Assembly: GCF_002269385.1 (NCBI RefSeq)
Contig: NZ_CP022957.1
Span: 429,001-493,000 of the forward strand
Source: Maribacter cobaltidurans
GTDB taxonomy: Bacteria > Bacteroidota > Bacteroidia > Flavobacteriales > Flavobacteriaceae
Reading direction: 5' to 3'
Length of the DNA stretch: 64,000 nucleotides
Position 1 is the first letter of the stretch. Every line of letters starts with the position of its first letter. The position numbers and the translations under genes are program-made. The notes below the pieces were generated by a model that was given only the letters and a program-made list of their open reading frames with translations, made no database searches and was not told where the DNA came from. Of the stretch, positions 1 to 8,761 are shown piece after piece.

Positions 1-1314
1 CGCAGATGCCGTAAGACCGGTCAAAAGCCCTACCCAAATTCCCACACTCTCCAAGGAGGTATGTAAACCCAGATAATAGGAGATGGGAAAACCAATCAAC
101 CAGTACGCCACAAAGGTAATAAAGGTTGGAATCTTAACATCCTGTAAACCCCGTAAAGCACCCAAAACGACTACTTGGACGCCATCCGAAATTTGAAAGA
201 AGGCCGCAACCAACAACAATTGCGAAGCCAATAGGATTACTTCGGTATTGTCCGCAAAATTCATCATGTCATCCACGTCCAAATACAACGTGGGAAACCA
301 TTTTCTTCCTAAAACGAACAAAAGAGCAAAAGCAAATTCCAATAATAGGGTAAGGAAAAAAATGGATTGAGCCAACCTACGAAGTTCCTTAAAGTTCTTA
401 AGTCCCTTCTGATTTCCTACCCGTATCATGGCCGCAACCCCTAGCCCTATTCCGAACATGTAGGTCATACTGCTCAAATTCAATGCAATTTGATTGGCGG
501 CCTGCGGATTCTTCCCCAATACCCCACTCAACCAAATGGCCGATGTAAAAATGGCTACTTCAAAAAACATTTGTAAAGCCGATGGAAACCCTAGGGAAAT
601 TATTTTTTTAATGACACGTTTTTCTATACTTCTAAAATTGAACCCCGTGACATAATCGTGGAATTTTTTTTTGTTTTTAAGAAGCATCCATAAATAGAAT
701 ACCATGACCACCCTGGCAATCAGCGTACCCAAGGCCGCACCTACAATACCCAGTTTGGGAAATCCGAAGGAACCAAAAATCAAAAGATAATTTAGCGTAA
801 TGTTTACCACATTGGCAATGATGGTTGCATACATAGGATACCTAGTCTGCGACAATCCTTCCGAAAACTGCTTAAAGGCCTGAAAAACGATAAGGGGAAC
901 CAATGAAAAAGCTACAAGATCCAAGTATGGCAAGGCAAGTGCAACAACTTCTTCGGGCTGTTTCATCAAATACATGATGGGTTTAGCCAAAAGAATCAAC
1001 CCGAACAGAGAGAAACCCAAGACGGTACAAAGTACCAATCCATGTTTTAGGGCACTCTTTGCATTTCCTTTATTTCCTGCCCCATCGGCCTCCGCGACCA
1101 AAGGGGTGATAGCCGTTGAAAAACCAATGCCCAAGGACATGGCAATGAAGACAAAGCTGTTCCCTAACGAAACGGCCGCCAATTCTGCCGTACCCAATTG
1201 GCCCACCATTATATTATCTGCAAACTGAACAAAGGTATGTCCTAGCATCCCCAAAATTACAGGTACGGAAAGCTTAATATTATATGCGAATTCTTTTGTG
1301 TAAGTGGAGAACAC
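1..1314 (-). CDS. MATE family multidrug/Na+ antiporter (3' end cut by window)
   Basis: Reading the minus strand from a GTG at 1312-1314 gives 438 codons without a stop up to the window edge. The translation begins VFSTYTKEFAYNIKLSVPVI and continues as repeated hydrophobic helices with the MATE-type phrases LGMLGHTFVQFADNIMVG and GQLGTAELAAVSLGNSFVF near the start. Two six-helix halves can be followed, the second starting at about residue 230 (LGFPSALQMFFEVAIF). MATE proteins of this NorM-like class use a Na+ or H+ gradient to export cationic drugs across the inner membrane. Family length is about 450-460 residues, so only a short C-terminal piece is missing. An in-frame CTG precedes the GTG, so the exact start is uncertain. 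It probably ends the run of minus-strand genes that begins with mazG (58-bp gap). Confidence 0.88.
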   Translation of the reverse strand, partial: MFSTYTKEFAYNIKLSVPVILGMLGHTFVQFADNIMVGQLGTAELAAVSLGNSFVFIAMSLGIGFSTAITPLVAEADGAGNKGNAKSALKHGLVLCTVLGFSLFGLILLAKPIMYLMKQPEEVVALALPYLDLVAFSLVPLIVFQAFKQFSEGLSQTRYPMYATIIANVVNITLNYLLIFGSFGFPKLGIVGAALGTLIARVVMVFYLWMLLKNKKKFHDYVTGFNFRSIEKRVIKKIISLGFPSALQMFFEVAIFTSAIWLSGVLGKNPQAANQIALNLSSMTYMFGIGLGVAAMIRVGNQKGLKNFKELRRLAQSIFFLTLLLEFAFALLFVLGRKWFPTLYLDVDDMMNFADNTEVILLASQLLLVAAFFQISDGVQVVVLGALRGLQDVKIPTFITFVAYWLIGFPISYYLGLHTSLESVGIWVGLLTGLTASA

Positions 1315-1372
1315 CAGCGGAAATTTAGAAGCCCAAAGATACTTTTATAAAAATAATTTTACCGGATTTGCC

Positions 1373-2149
1373 TTAATCTATTTCCTTGGCCTTGTTCCAA
1401 TAGATATCCATCTCCTCCAAGCTCATATCTTTCAAGGAATTTCCCATTTTTTCTGCCTCCCCTTCCAAAAATTGAAATCGCTTGGAAAATTTTTTATTGG
1501 TCCGTTCCAGAGCGTTCTCCGGATTGATTCCCAAAAAACGGGCATAATTAATCATGGAGAAAAGCACATCACCAAATTCCGCTTCTATCTTGTCGCTGTT
1601 CGCTTGTGAGACTTCCTCCTGCAGCTCACCCAGTTCTTCCTGTAGTTTTTCAAAAACCTGTTCCGGTTGCTCCCAATCAAACCCTACACCGGCTACCTTA
1701 TCTTGAATCCTATTGGCCTTTACCATAGCGGGCAGACTTCTTGGAACGCCCTGTAAAACACTTTTCTTACCTTCCTTTAGCTTTATTTTCTCCCAATTTT
1801 GTTTTACCTCTTCCTCATTTTCCACTTTTACGTCTCCATATATATGCGGATGTCTATTGATAAGCTTCTCACAAATACCATTAGCTACATCGGCAATATC
1901 AAAACTCCCCTTTTCCGAGCCTATCTTGGCATAAAAAACAATATGCAATAGCAAATCGCCAAGCTCGCCCTTTATTTCGTTCAAATTATCATCTAGGATG
2001 GCATCTCCCAATTCATACGTTTCCTCAATGGTCAAATGTCTGAGGCTTTCCATGGTTTGCTTTTTATCCCATGGGCATTGTTCACGCAACTCTTCCATAA
2101 TGGTTAGCAAACGATCAAATGCCTTTAATTGTTCTTCCCTGGTATTCAT
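1373..2149 (-). CDS. mazG: Nucleoside triphosphate pyrophosphohydrolase MazG
   Basis: This 258-residue protein hydrolyses (d)NTPs to NMP and pyrophosphate, a housecleaning role in the cytoplasm. It has the two tandem MazG domains of the long (E. coli-type) form. The first carries EETYELGD at residues 42-49 and ELGDL at 62-66. The second carries EELGELQEE at 171-179 and EFGD at 191-194. These acidic EExxE/ExxD patterns bind Mg2+. The N-terminal segment with CPWDKKQT (25-32) is also typical of the family. Length matches full-length bacterial MazG. The ATG is preceded by a good Bacteroidota -7 element at 2164-2171. Confidence 0.95.
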   Translation of the reverse strand: MNTREEQLKAFDRLLTIMEELREQCPWDKKQTMESLRHLTIEETYELGDAILDDNLNEIKGELGDLLLHIVFYAKIGSEKGSFDIADVANGICEKLINRHPHIYGDVKVENEEEVKQNWEKIKLKEGKKSVLQGVPRSLPAMVKANRIQDKVAGVGFDWEQPEQVFEKLQEELGELQEEVSQANSDKIEAEFGDVLFSMINYARFLGINPENALERTNKKFSKRFQFLEGEAEKMGNSLKDMSLEEMDIYWNKAKEID

Positions 2150-2163
2150 TCCATCCGTTTTCG

Positions 2164-2171
2164 CAAAAGTA
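2164..2171 (-). promoter_or_regulatory. -7 promoter element of mazG
   Basis: The minus strand reads TACTTTTG, an exact match to the Bacteroidota consensus TAnnTTTG, 14 bases before the mazG ATG. No clear TTTG at the -33 position is visible, so the call rests on the -7 box and its position. Confidence 0.45.
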
Positions 2172-2265
2172 CGAATCTCTTCACATAGGGGATGTTGTTA
2201 ATTTTATTACCTTAGAAGACTCCGATTATTATATTGGAATTGAATTAAAACCACTATCAAGATTA

Positions 2266-3096
2266 ATGAAAAGAAGAAATTTTTTAGTCCGCTCGTCTCT
2301 ATTTTCCGCAGGTACCATGCTATTGCCATCCCTAAGTTTTGCTTCTGAGACCACTCAAAAATTCGGGGTACAACTATATAGTTTTAGGGACGAAATGGCC
2401 AAGGATCCCTTGGGAACCCTAGAACAAATCGCCGCTATAGGGATTAAGGAAATTGAGTCGGCCAAAAGTAGTAAAGGACATTATTACGGTCTATCCCCTA
2501 AAAGTATGAAACAGGCCTGCGAGGATTTGAGTATGACATTGGTAAGTGGGCATGTTCATTTGGACAAGGATTTTGAAAGAACCATGGAGGAAGCCGTTGC
2601 CTCCGGTCAGGACTACTTAATATGCTCGTCCATGCCCTCTAATGGACAAACCGTGGATAATTACAAAAAGGTAGCGGAGGAATTCAACAAAGCAGGGGAA
2701 GCCTGTCAAAAACTGGGCATCAAATTTGGCTACCACAACCATGAATACGAATTTGAATCGGACCAAGACCAAGTACTTTACGATGTGCTCATGGACCATA
2801 CCGAACCGGATTTGGTGCATATGGAACTCGATTTGGGTTGGGTCGTTGTCGCCGGTAAGGACCCCTTGGATTATTTTAAGAAATACCCGGGTCGTTTTCC
2901 TTTGTGGCATCTAAAGGATATGAATATGGTCGAAAAAGAAAGTACCGAATTTGGTAAGGGCGGGTTGGACATTGAAGCCATGTTGAAAAATCAGGAATTA
3001 TCCGGGGTGAAACACATTCTAATTGAACAGGAGGAATATGCCAGTACCCCTTTGGAAAGCATGCAACACAATATGGATTTTCTTAACAACCTTTAG
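2266..3096 (+). CDS. Exported sugar phosphate isomerase/epimerase-like TIM barrel protein
   Basis: I place the start at the ATG at 2266, giving 276 residues that begin MKRRNFLVRSSLFSAG. This is a twin-arginine-type signal (RRNFL followed by a hydrophobic stretch to about residue 26), so export of a folded protein to the periplasm is likely. An in-frame ATG at 2119 would bury this signal behind 49 residues overlapping mazG and is rejected. The mature part is an AP-endonuclease-2/xylose-isomerase-like barrel. Candidate metal ligands are E187 and D189 (HMELD), H215 (HLKD) and E254-E257. GYHNHEYEF (155-163) is typical of the family. The stop codon directly abuts the next ATG at 3097, so the two are co-transcribed. 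The substrate is unknown; related proteins act on sugars or keto-sugars. Confidence 0.87.
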   Translation: MKRRNFLVRSSLFSAGTMLLPSLSFASETTQKFGVQLYSFRDEMAKDPLGTLEQIAAIGIKEIESAKSSKGHYYGLSPKSMKQACEDLSMTLVSGHVHLDKDFERTMEEAVASGQDYLICSSMPSNGQTVDNYKKVAEEFNKAGEACQKLGIKFGYHNHEYEFESDQDQVLYDVLMDHTEPDLVHMELDLGWVVVAGKDPLDYFKKYPGRFPLWHLKDMNMVEKESTEFGKGGLDIEAMLKNQELSGVKHILIEQEEYASTPLESMQHNMDFLNNL

Positions 3097-4749
3097 ATGT
3101 CAAAACAATACATTCTCGTTCTAACGTTGTTACTTGCGCTTGTAGCGGCCTGCAAAAATCAGGAAAAGACCTCCTATGATATCGTGATACGAAATGGTCA
3201 GATTTTGGACGGTTCCGGCAAATCTGCTTTCATTGGTGATATTGCCATTAATGCCGATACCATTGCTGCCATAGGGAAACTGGATAAGGCTCAAGGAAAA
3301 CAAGAAATCTATGCCACGAACCTTGCTGTGGCCCCGGGCTTCATCAACATGCTAAGTTGGGCGAATGTGGCCTTATTGGAAGACGGACGCTCCCAAGGAG
3401 ACATACGACAAGGAGTGACTCTGGAAGTACTTGGTGAAGGTTCATCCATGGGACCATTGAGCGAGGAAATGAAAAAAGACATGAAGGAAGGCCAGGGCGA
3501 TATCCAATACGATATACCATGGACATCCCTTGGGGAATATTTAAACTATTTGGAAGAAAAGGGAATATCCACCAATGTGGCTTCCTTTGTTGGGAATGCC
3601 ACCTTACGGGAATATGCCATTGGCATAGAAAAAAGACCTCCTTCCCCAGAAGAAATGGAAACCATGAAAAAGCTCTTGCGCCAAGGAATGGAAGAAGGAG
3701 CCATGGGGCTCTCCACCTCATTGATTTATGTTCCTAGCGGACATGCCCAAACCGATGAGATTATTGAATTGGCCAAGGTTGTTTCGGAATATAATGGTAT
3801 GTACATTTCCCATATCAGGGACGAAGAAGGTGGGCTTCTAGAGGCCATTGATGAATTAATTACCATATCCAAAGAGGCTAATTTGCCTGCGGAAATTTAT
3901 CATTTCAAAGCTTCGGGAAATGCCAATTGGCATTTGTTGGACAGCGCCATCACCATGGTAAACAATGCCAGGGAAAACGGGTTGGATATTACCACGGATA
4001 TGTATATGTATAATGCAAGTTCTACAGGTCTTAACGTTGTATTGCCGGCTTGGGCCAAAGAAGGCGGACACAGTTCCACCATTGCCTTAATGGAAAATCC
4101 GGCCACCCGAAAAAAAATGATGGACGAGATTGACTTCCACGTACCGCCCGAAAATATTCTGTTGGTCGGTTTTAGAAATAAGGAGTTGAGACATTTAATA
4201 GGAAAGACCTTGGCTGAGGTTGCCGAGGAAAGACAAAAATCGGCCAACGAAACCTTGGTAGACCTAATCTATGAAGATGATAGCAGAATTCAAGTGGTCT
4301 ATTTCTCCATGTCCGAAGAAAACGTGAAAAAGAAATTGAAACTTCCCTACATGAGTATTTGTTCCGATGCTGGTTCTTATACCACGGCGGGAGTCTTTCT
4401 CGAGCAAAGCACACATCCACGGGCCTATGGCTCCTTTGCCCGACTATTAGGTCATTTCGTTCGCGAAGGACAAGTTATCCCATTGGAGGAAGCTATTTAC
4501 AAATTAACTACCCTACCGGCCACCAATTTAAAATTGAAAAAAAGAGGCGCGATAAAGGAAGGGTATTTTGCGGATGTTGTCGTCTTCGACCCCAACACCA
4601 TCAAGGCAAACGCTACGTTTGAAGAACCTCACCAGTATGCTACCGGAATGAAACATGTTTTTGTAAATGGTGGACACGTACTGAAGGATGGGGAACATAC
4701 AGGTACCTTTTCAGGTAAGTTCGTAAAAGGTCCCGGTGCAACGAATTAA
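3097..4749 (+). CDS. D-aminoacylase/N-acyl-D-amino-acid deacylase-like lipoprotein
   Basis: The 550-residue protein starts with a lipoprotein signal (LVAAC, Cys19). It belongs to the amidohydrolase superfamily close to N-acyl-D-amino-acid deacylases. Evidence is the N-terminal composite-domain phrase YDIVIRNGQILDGSG, the C-terminal GYFADVVVFDP, and the metal-ligand regions YISHIRDEE (His239) and IYHFKASG (His269), with an Asp in SICSDAGSY at about residue 425. At the place where the family has its first metal motif, HxH after APGF, this protein has APGFINMLSWAN (79-90), so that histidine pair is absent. The downstream Cys of D-aminoacylase is also not seen; GEGSS occupies the position. Hydrolysis of an amide in the periplasm is a reasonable inference, but the substrate is not known. 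It sits in an operon with the upstream TIM-barrel gene. Confidence 0.85.
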   Translation: MSKQYILVLTLLLALVAACKNQEKTSYDIVIRNGQILDGSGKSAFIGDIAINADTIAAIGKLDKAQGKQEIYATNLAVAPGFINMLSWANVALLEDGRSQGDIRQGVTLEVLGEGSSMGPLSEEMKKDMKEGQGDIQYDIPWTSLGEYLNYLEEKGISTNVASFVGNATLREYAIGIEKRPPSPEEMETMKKLLRQGMEEGAMGLSTSLIYVPSGHAQTDEIIELAKVVSEYNGMYISHIRDEEGGLLEAIDELITISKEANLPAEIYHFKASGNANWHLLDSAITMVNNARENGLDITTDMYMYNASSTGLNVVLPAWAKEGGHSSTIALMENPATRKKMMDEIDFHVPPENILLVGFRNKELRHLIGKTLAEVAEERQKSANETLVDLIYEDDSRIQVVYFSMSEENVKKKLKLPYMSICSDAGSYTTAGVFLEQSTHPRAYGSFARLLGHFVREGQVIPLEEAIYKLTTLPATNLKLKKRGAIKEGYFADVVVFDPNTIKANATFEEPHQYATGMKHVFVNGGHVLKDGEHTGTFSGKFVKGPGATN

Positions 4750-4783
4750 AATTTAAACAAATACTATAATTATTTACTAATCG

Positions 4784-5668
4784 ATGAAAACCATAAATGC
4801 ATTTTTAGCTTTACTCCTTTTAAACTCCTGCATTACTGCCCAAGATATTGTACAAGAGGGTGAATCACTTACCTTGGTGTCCGAAGAATTCGAATTTACG
4901 GAAGGCCCCGCAGTCGATAAGGAGGGAAATATTTTTTTTACCGATCAACCCAATGACCGAATCTTAAAATGGGACGCTAAGACCAATACCGTTTCAGATT
5001 GGATGCACCCGAGCGGAAGGTCCAACGGACTCTATTTTGATAACCAAGGAAACTTGATATCCTGTGCCGATGAAAAAAATCAATTATGGAAAATTGATCC
5101 GGAAAAGAATGTTACGGTACTTGTAGAAAAATTTGAAGGAAAATTTCTGGGTGGACCCAATGATGTTTGGGTAGACCCACGAGGAGGAATATACATTACC
5201 GATCCCCTTTATAAAAGAGATTGGTGGGAAGATAGAACTCCAGAGGTAGAGAAAAGACGTGTTTACTATCTAGCGCCTGGAAGTAATACACTAACTATAG
5301 TAGAGGAAGACTTGGTAATGCCCAATGGTATTGTAGGGTCCAAGAATGGCAAAAAATTATTTATCGCCGATCCAGATGATAAAAAAACATATGTTTATAA
5401 AATCAACAAAGACGGAAGCCTTTCTGGCCGGGAACTTTTTTGTGAAATGGGGTCAGATGGTATGACACTGGACAACAAAGGCAACCTTTACCTAACTGGT
5501 AATGGAGTCACCGTATTTAATAAATCAGGAGAAAAAATAAAACATATAAAGATTCCAAAAGGATGGACTGCCAATGTTACCCTTGGCGGCCCCAATAGGG
5601 ACATTCTATTCATAACCGCATTGGATGCGGTCTATACCTTGAAAATGAAGGTTAAAGGAATAAACTAA
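4784..5668 (+). CDS. SMP-30/gluconolactonase-like beta-propeller lactonase, exported
   Basis: The 294-residue protein has a hydrophobic N-terminus ending in a Cys (LLLLNSC), so it is probably a lipoprotein or secreted protein. The fold is the SMP-30 six-bladed propeller. The expected divalent-metal residues are present as Glu in EFTEGPAVD, Asn in GGPNDVWVD, Asn in VMPNGIV and Asp in GSDGMTLD. Such enzymes open sugar lactones or act on related esters. It starts 34 bases after the amidohydrolase gene on the same strand, so it probably belongs to the same transcript and a carbohydrate or sugar-acid pathway. The exact substrate cannot be read from the sequence. Confidence 0.88.
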   Translation: MKTINAFLALLLLNSCITAQDIVQEGESLTLVSEEFEFTEGPAVDKEGNIFFTDQPNDRILKWDAKTNTVSDWMHPSGRSNGLYFDNQGNLISCADEKNQLWKIDPEKNVTVLVEKFEGKFLGGPNDVWVDPRGGIYITDPLYKRDWWEDRTPEVEKRRVYYLAPGSNTLTIVEEDLVMPNGIVGSKNGKKLFIADPDDKKTYVYKINKDGSLSGRELFCEMGSDGMTLDNKGNLYLTGNGVTVFNKSGEKIKHIKIPKGWTANVTLGGPNRDILFITALDAVYTLKMKVKGIN

Positions 5669-5686
5669 TCCATTAAAAATCTTATC

Positions 5687-6145
5687 ATGGCCTGGAAAAA
5701 TCTATTTGACAAAAAAGAATCCGAAGAAACTATTGAACGTATACATAAGCTTACTCCTGAGACACAACCTAACTGGGGAAAAATGAATGTTTCACAGATG
5801 TTAGCACACTGCAATGTGGCCTATGAAACCACCTTTACGGACAAGTACCCGAAGCCAAAAGGCTTTAAAAAGTTCTTGATCAAGCTATTCGCTAAAAAAG
5901 CAGTTGTGGGACCAAAACCATACAAAAGAAATGGTCCTACATCGCCCATTTTCGTTATCAGCAATGAAAGGGACTTTGAAAAAGAAAAAGAACGCCTGAT
6001 CGGATATATCCAAAAAACCCAGGAATTGGGAGCTGACTATTTTGACGGGAAGGAATCCCACGCTTTTGGTCCGTTAACTAAATCCGAATGGAACGTACTA
6101 TTTTCCAAACATTTGGACCATCACCTCCAGCAGTTCGGGGTCTGA
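5687..6145 (+). CDS. DUF1569 (DinB-like) protein
   Basis: The 152-residue cytoplasmic protein has no signal peptide. The N-terminal half contains KMNVSQMLAHCNVAYE and the C-terminus ends SKHLDHHLQQFGV. These two His-containing helices match the DUF1569/DinB-like four-helix bundle, which often binds a metal through His residues. Its biochemical role is not established. It follows the SMP-30 gene by 18 bases and is likely the last gene of that operon. The next gene (6153) is convergent. Confidence 0.8.
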   Translation: MAWKNLFDKKESEETIERIHKLTPETQPNWGKMNVSQMLAHCNVAYETTFTDKYPKPKGFKKFLIKLFAKKAVVGPKPYKRNGPTSPIFVISNERDFEKEKERLIGYIQKTQELGADYFDGKESHAFGPLTKSEWNVLFSKHLDHHLQQFGV

Positions 6146-6152
6146 TTTTCAA

Positions 6153-6617
6153 TTATTGTTTTTCGTAGACATAGCTTAAAACTCCGGGCAAGTTTTCTCC
6201 CTTACTTTCTGTGAGCACGCTGCCGTTTAAAGTGAGCGTATTAAAATTGAAGTCGTTAAGATTCAGTTGATTGTTTTGAAAAAAATAATTACCTGAGTAA
6301 GAAAAAGAAGAAGCGCATTGTACGGCATAAAAATCACCGGTAACCGGTGTTATATTTAGACCCGTTAAGTTAAGGTTCCAAGTATTATCCTCGCTTATAG
6401 TTAAGACTCCAGTTAGACATGGTAATTCTTCCACCATATTCATTGAAGCTGTTCCGTCATTATTAGGATCTTGGGGAATACTTATGTTCACCTCGGTTAG
6501 ATTCCAAGTTCCCACCACTAAAGAATTGTCCACGGGTGTTGTTTCTCCATCATCCGATGAGCAAGAATAAAGAGCAATGAAAAGACAAATGGCTAAAAAG
6601 GGTTTTAAGAATTTCAT
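6153..6617 (-). CDS. Lipocalin-like domain lipoprotein
   Basis: The 154-residue protein starts MKFLKPFLAICLFIALYSC, a lipoprotein signal with Cys19 followed by SSDDGE, a Ser/Asp-rich start that fits flavobacterial surface lipoproteins. The mature part follows the small flavobacterial lipocalin-like pattern: VVGTWNLTEVNIS, then GVLTISEDNTWNLNLTG, and later strands ending YVYEKQ. The ligand is unknown. It converges on the DUF1569 gene with a 7-base gap. It is a single gene; nothing on this strand is close upstream except the barrel remnant at 6698-6930. Confidence 0.75.
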   Translation of the reverse strand: MKFLKPFLAICLFIALYSCSSDDGETTPVDNSLVVGTWNLTEVNISIPQDPNNDGTASMNMVEELPCLTGVLTISEDNTWNLNLTGLNITPVTGDFYAVQCASSFSYSGNYFFQNNQLNLNDFNFNTLTLNGSVLTESKGENLPGVLSYVYEKQ

Positions 6618-6697
6618 AGTTGACTTTTAAGTAATATTATAAAATTTAAACAAATAAAAAATCCTAACTATTTATTTAACATAGTTAAACAAATAAA

Positions 6698-6930
6698 TTA
6701 TTTGACCAAATCGAACATTCTCGTGTATTTAATGATAAAACTATTGTTGAGCGGATTACGATCACGCAAATTATAATTATAGACCAAAAATAATCCCGTA
6801 TTGGCCCGCTCCAACCAAACCTGATATTGGCAGCCAATAACTTATCTGAAGTATTGTGCTGTATGAGTCCCTGTAAATAAACATTAGGTTTAAAGGAATA
6901 GGGCAATTGGGTAATCTCTGGTATTTGGTC
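6698..6930 (-). pseudogene. Frameshifted C-terminal remnant of an outer-membrane barrel protein (DUF5916-like)
   Basis: On the minus strand one frame reads LPYSFKPNVYLQGLIQHN, then LLAANIRFGW. The neighbouring frame continues LERANTGLFLVYNYN, then NNSFIIKYTRMFDLVK and a stop at 6698-6700. Joined, these look like the last 75 or so residues of the flavobacterial DUF5916 family, whose C-terminus is a beta-barrel ending in alternating hydrophobic strands. The break lies at about 6811-6816 and is explained by loss of one 4-base GGTT unit from a tandem GGTTGGTT. Upstream there is no open frame for the rest of such a protein, and a stop interrupts the same frame at about 6978. The family assignment is from memory of its C-terminal pattern. 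Confidence 0.55.
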
Positions 6931-7108
6931 GGTTATGATTACAGACCAATATACTACATTTTGTTTCGCGATTTATATTTCGGAAGTGGAGCCGTTGGTA
7001 GAATTACAAAATTAGTTTTATTGGAAATCTTCACAATACAAGTAAAGAATTCCAAAACCCATTTATCCATCTATTTTTTTTATCTTTTACCTCTTAAACC
7101 AACCCATT
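6931..7108. other. Intergenic region before the aquaporin operon
   Basis: Together with the remnant, the stretch 6618-7108 holds no intact gene. The AT-rich part from about 7020 to 7108 must contain the promoter of the aquaporin-hydrolase operon, but no convincing TTTG/TAnnTTTG pair could be picked out. A plus-strand open frame at 6907-7128 has no recognisable content. Confidence 0.4.
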
Positions 7109-7831
7109 ATGACAGCGTATATTTTTGAATTTATTGGAACCGGAATGCTTATTCTCATCGGTAATGGGGTTGTGGCAAACCTTGTATTAAAGGATACCAA
7201 AGGTTCGGATAGTGGCTGGGTAGGCATTTCACTCGCTTGGGGAATCGCCGTGTTTATTGGGGTGTTTATATCTGCGGATGTAAGTGGAGCCCATTTAAAT
7301 CCTGCAGTAACTGTTGGTCTGGCCACAGCAGGTAAATTTTCTTGGTCTCTGGTCCCCGGTTATATTGTAGCTCAAATTTTGGGCGCAATGATGGGAAATT
7401 TTTTAGTCTGGTTAACCTATAAAAAACAATATGATGCCACCGAAGACGAAAGCGCTTTATTGGCAACCTTTAGTACTGCTCCCGCTATTAGAAGTTATGG
7501 CTGGAATTTGGTTTCTGAGGCCATAGGAACCTTCGCTCTAGTCTTTGGTGTGTTTTATATTGCCGGTGGAGCCATGGCCAACGAGCCCATATCGTTAGGT
7601 TCCTTAGATGCTCTTCCTGTTGCCTTATTGGTAATGGGTATAGGATTTGGATTGGGCGGCCCAACGGGCTACGCGATAAATCCCGCACGTGACCTAGGGC
7701 CAAGAATCATGCATGCTATTTTACCCCTGAGAAATAAAGGGAAAAGTGATTGGTCCTATGCTTGGGTTCCCGTATTAGGCCCTATCCTTGGAGCGTTACT
7801 GGCCGCTTTGGTATTTATAGTCCTTAATTAA
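7109..7831 (+). CDS. Aquaporin/glycerol facilitator family channel
   Basis: The 240-residue inner-membrane protein has six predicted helices and the two NPA half-helices of the MIP family: AHLNPAVTV (NPA at 64-66) and YAINPARD (191-195). The Asp after the second NPAR is the hallmark of aquaglyceroporins, so passage of glycerol or another small polyol is more likely than water alone. The length is slightly shorter than GlpF. It is the first gene of a tight operon; the next start is 10 bases away. The neighbours are secreted esterases and a hexosaminidase, not glycerol kinase, so the physiological solute is unclear. Confidence 0.93.
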   Translation: MTAYIFEFIGTGMLILIGNGVVANLVLKDTKGSDSGWVGISLAWGIAVFIGVFISADVSGAHLNPAVTVGLATAGKFSWSLVPGYIVAQILGAMMGNFLVWLTYKKQYDATEDESALLATFSTAPAIRSYGWNLVSEAIGTFALVFGVFYIAGGAMANEPISLGSLDALPVALLVMGIGFGLGGPTGYAINPARDLGPRIMHAILPLRNKGKSDWSYAWVPVLGPILGALLAALVFIVLN

Positions 7832-7840
7832 ATAGATGAT

Positions 7841-8725
7841 ATGAAAAAAATAGCTACAAGTCTTATCCTTTGCATCACGACTACAATTTTTGCACAGGAA
7901 ATTATTGAATTACCATATGAAACTACCCAAAATGTTTCTTGGGAAGGAGGAGAAAAGGAATATTATTCTGATATATGGCAAACCCAAGTGGTCACAAACG
8001 TGTCTACCCCTACCATGGAGGTATTTGCTCCGGAAAATCCCAATGGAACCAGCGTCATTATTGCTCCGGGCGGTGGCCTCTATGCACTAAGTATCAATAG
8101 CGAGGGAAACGATGTGGCCAAATGGCTAGTTGAAAAAGGAATTACGGCCTTTGTACTCAAATATAGGTTGGTGCCTACTGGTTCAGACGGTGTACAAGAA
8201 ATCACCCAAGAGGGAGGCACAAACCCGCAAAAAATTATGCAAAGGGTCGCACCAGTACTTCCCTTGTCCATAAACGACGGGTTGTCCGCCATTGAATATG
8301 TGCGGACCAATGCCCAGAAATACAAGCTAGACCCGAATAAAATTGGTTTTATGGGTTTTTCCGCGGGCGGTGCCGTCACCATGGGTGTGGCGTACAACTA
8401 CAACGAAAAAAATAGGCCTGATTTTATTGTACCCGTATATCCATGGACCACGGCCCAACCTGTTCAGGAAGTACCACAGACTGCCCCTTCTATGTTGGTC
8501 ATTTGTGCCACGGACGACCCTTTAGGATTGGCCATCGGAAGCATTGAACTCTATTCTTCTTGGCTTAAGGCAAACAAACCTGCAGGACTACACATGTATT
8601 CCAAAGGCGGACACGGATTTGGTATGAAGACACAAAATCTACCCTCCGATAATTGGATCCAACGTTTTCATGATTGGTGGAAAGTGGAGATCAGTACAAA
8701 GGAAACCAAGGTTGGAAAAATGTAA
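7841..8725 (+). CDS. Secreted alpha/beta hydrolase, acetyl-xylan-esterase/BD-FAE-like
   Basis: The 294-residue protein has a signal peptide (about residues 1-18, ending IFAQ). The alpha/beta hydrolase features are the oxyanion strand IIAPGGGLY (74-81), the nucleophile elbow GFSAGG with Ser174, the acid in CATDD (Asp225/226) and the base in GGHGFG (His258). This arrangement is seen in carbohydrate esterases that remove acetyl or feruloyl groups from polysaccharides. Its neighbours, an SGNH hydrolase and a GH20 hexosaminidase, support a glycan de-esterification role. The substrate is an inference. Its start lies 10 bases after the aquaporin stop. Confidence 0.87.
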   Translation: MKKIATSLILCITTTIFAQEIIELPYETTQNVSWEGGEKEYYSDIWQTQVVTNVSTPTMEVFAPENPNGTSVIIAPGGGLYALSINSEGNDVAKWLVEKGITAFVLKYRLVPTGSDGVQEITQEGGTNPQKIMQRVAPVLPLSINDGLSAIEYVRTNAQKYKLDPNKIGFMGFSAGGAVTMGVAYNYNEKNRPDFIVPVYPWTTAQPVQEVPQTAPSMLVICATDDPLGLAIGSIELYSSWLKANKPAGLHMYSKGGHGFGMKTQNLPSDNWIQRFHDWWKVEISTKETKVGKM

Positions 8726-8761
8726 TCCATACTAAAATTTTAATTTAAATACATATAGGAT

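Noticed and set aside
6907-7128. Plus-strand 73-residue frame before the aquaporin
   Set aside because: It overlaps the barrel remnant on the other strand and the aquaporin start; no recognisable content.
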